Position numbers and translations under genes: made by a program | DNA from: DAOTUB01 sp034437455 | Lineage (GTDB): Bacteria; Chloroflexota; Anaerolineae; B4-G1 | NCBI GenBank assembly: GCA_034437455.1 | Contig: DAOTUB010000081.1 | Location: forward strand, 1 to 6,663 | Direction: 5' to 3' | Length of the DNA stretch: 6,663 bases | Shown: in pieces, positions 6,185-6,663 of the stretch | Layout: every line of letters starts with the position of its first letter | How positions within the stretch are numbered: the first letter of the stretch is position 1 | The notes under the pieces: generated by a model | Seen by the model: only the letters and a program-made list of their open reading frames with translations | What the model was told of the DNA's origin: nothing | Database searches by the model: none

Positions 6185-6663
6185 ATGTGGTTCGACAAGA
6201 TCAAGCTAATGGCTCAAATAATCGGTTTTATCTGTATCGGCCTGCTGGCTATTTACGGCGGCGTGGTCGCGGCGACCGGCGGGCCGCCCGCCTGGGCCGC
6301 CGGCGCTGCTGCGCCTGGGGCCATTACGCCCCCATACATCAGCTACCAGGGCACGCTGCGCGACGCCAGCGATAACTTGGCGAACGGGACTTACAATATG
6401 GAGGTCGCGATCTGCCAGAACGCGGACGGCAGCGGCCAGATCTGGAGCGAGACCCACAACAACGTGGAGGTGCGCGAGGGCCACTTTAACCTGCTGCTGG
6501 GCGAGAGCGCCGCGCTTTCGCGCGAGGACTTTGTCGATCCCAGCCTCTACGTCGAGCTGACGGTGGACGGCCAGGTGATGACGCCGAGACAACGCTTCGC
6601 CGCCGTGCCCTACGCCATCTCCGCCACCTATGCCACCAAGCTCAGCGCGCCCGACGGCGACCC
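6185..6663 (+). CDS. Exported surface protein, N-terminal part (3'-truncated by the window)
   Basis: The frame is open from 6185 to the last base, so 159 residues are visible and the C-terminus is missing. The N-terminus is a signal peptide: 'MWFDKIK', a hydrophobic core (about 8-30, 'LMAQIIGFICIGLLAIYGG') and a likely cleavage site 'AWA-A' near residue 38. From residue 51 comes a domain starting 'YISYQGTLRDASDNLANGTY', continuing 'QIWSETHNNVEVREGHFNLLLGE', and ending 'VELTVDGQVMTPRQRFAAVPYAISATYA' (132-150). This arrangement, a beta-rich domain whose end reads 'TPRQRxAxVPYA', occurs at the N-terminus of many secreted bacterial proteins followed by tail-fibre-like, pentapeptide or other repeat regions. 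What follows here cannot be seen. A role on the cell surface is inference; no enzymatic motif is visible. An in-frame ATG at 6110 with its own ribosome binding site is the alternative start. Confidence 0.82.
   Translation, partial: MWFDKIKLMAQIIGFICIGLLAIYGGVVAATGGPPAWAAGAAAPGAITPPYISYQGTLRDASDNLANGTYNMEVAICQNADGSGQIWSETHNNVEVREGHFNLLLGESAALSREDFVDPSLYVELTVDGQVMTPRQRFAAVPYAISATYATKLSAPDGD

Noticed and set aside
6206..6592. 128-codon minus-strand frame opposite the exported protein
   Set aside because: The plus strand has a signal peptide, a recognisable domain and a strong ribosome binding site. The antisense frame has none of these.

Overview
The window is about 6.7 kb of fairly GC-rich bacterial DNA. 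Several traits together suggest a member of the Chloroflexota (Anaerolineae/Caldilineae-like), probably from an environmental assembly: an archaeal-type methionine adenosyltransferase, a giant BTAD-ATPase-TPR regulator, short dispersed repeats that run in frame through coding sequence, and a small 'WRASLESP-TGER-GFANLEALLGFL' protein. This placement rests on pattern recognition, not on a search.

Layout. (1) 1-672, plus strand: the 3' part of a DUF4349 membrane-anchored coiled-coil protein. (2) 691-724: a perfect 15-bp hairpin between convergent genes. (3) 727-5558, minus strand: a probable two-gene operon. The first gene is a 1188-aa SARP/AfsR-like regulator (winged helix, BTAD, AAA/STAND-type ATPase, long TPR-like tail). 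Forty-one bp downstream comes an archaeal-type S-adenosylmethionine synthetase. A good sigma70-like promoter (TTGATC, 17 bp, TATAAT) precedes the regulator and rules out the longer TTG start. (4) 5559-5893: a divergent control region. It holds three tandem TCCCCACGTT-type direct repeats with 11-12 bp period, an extended -10 promoter reading rightwards, and a 112-bp nested inverted repeat that looks like a dispersed MITE/REP-type element. (5) 5894 to the window end, plus strand: a 70-aa conserved-looking small protein, then the N-terminal part of an exported protein with a signal peptide and a 'YISYQGTLRD...TPRQRFAAVPYA' domain. That frame is still open at base 6663.

Most interesting reading: the 11-bp-period repeats lie just upstream of a -10 that has no recognisable -35. 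This is the geometry known for SARP-type activators, and a SARP-type gene is transcribed divergently from the same region. A testable model is that the regulator controls itself (and with it the SAM synthetase) and the rightward surface-protein operon. The regulator gene has also taken up two kinds of repeat sequence in frame, one inside the BTAD domain and one in the linker before the ATPase.

I see no tRNA, rRNA, CRISPR array, transposase or phage gene. All bases outside the listed genes and the 5559-5893 control region are short gaps.
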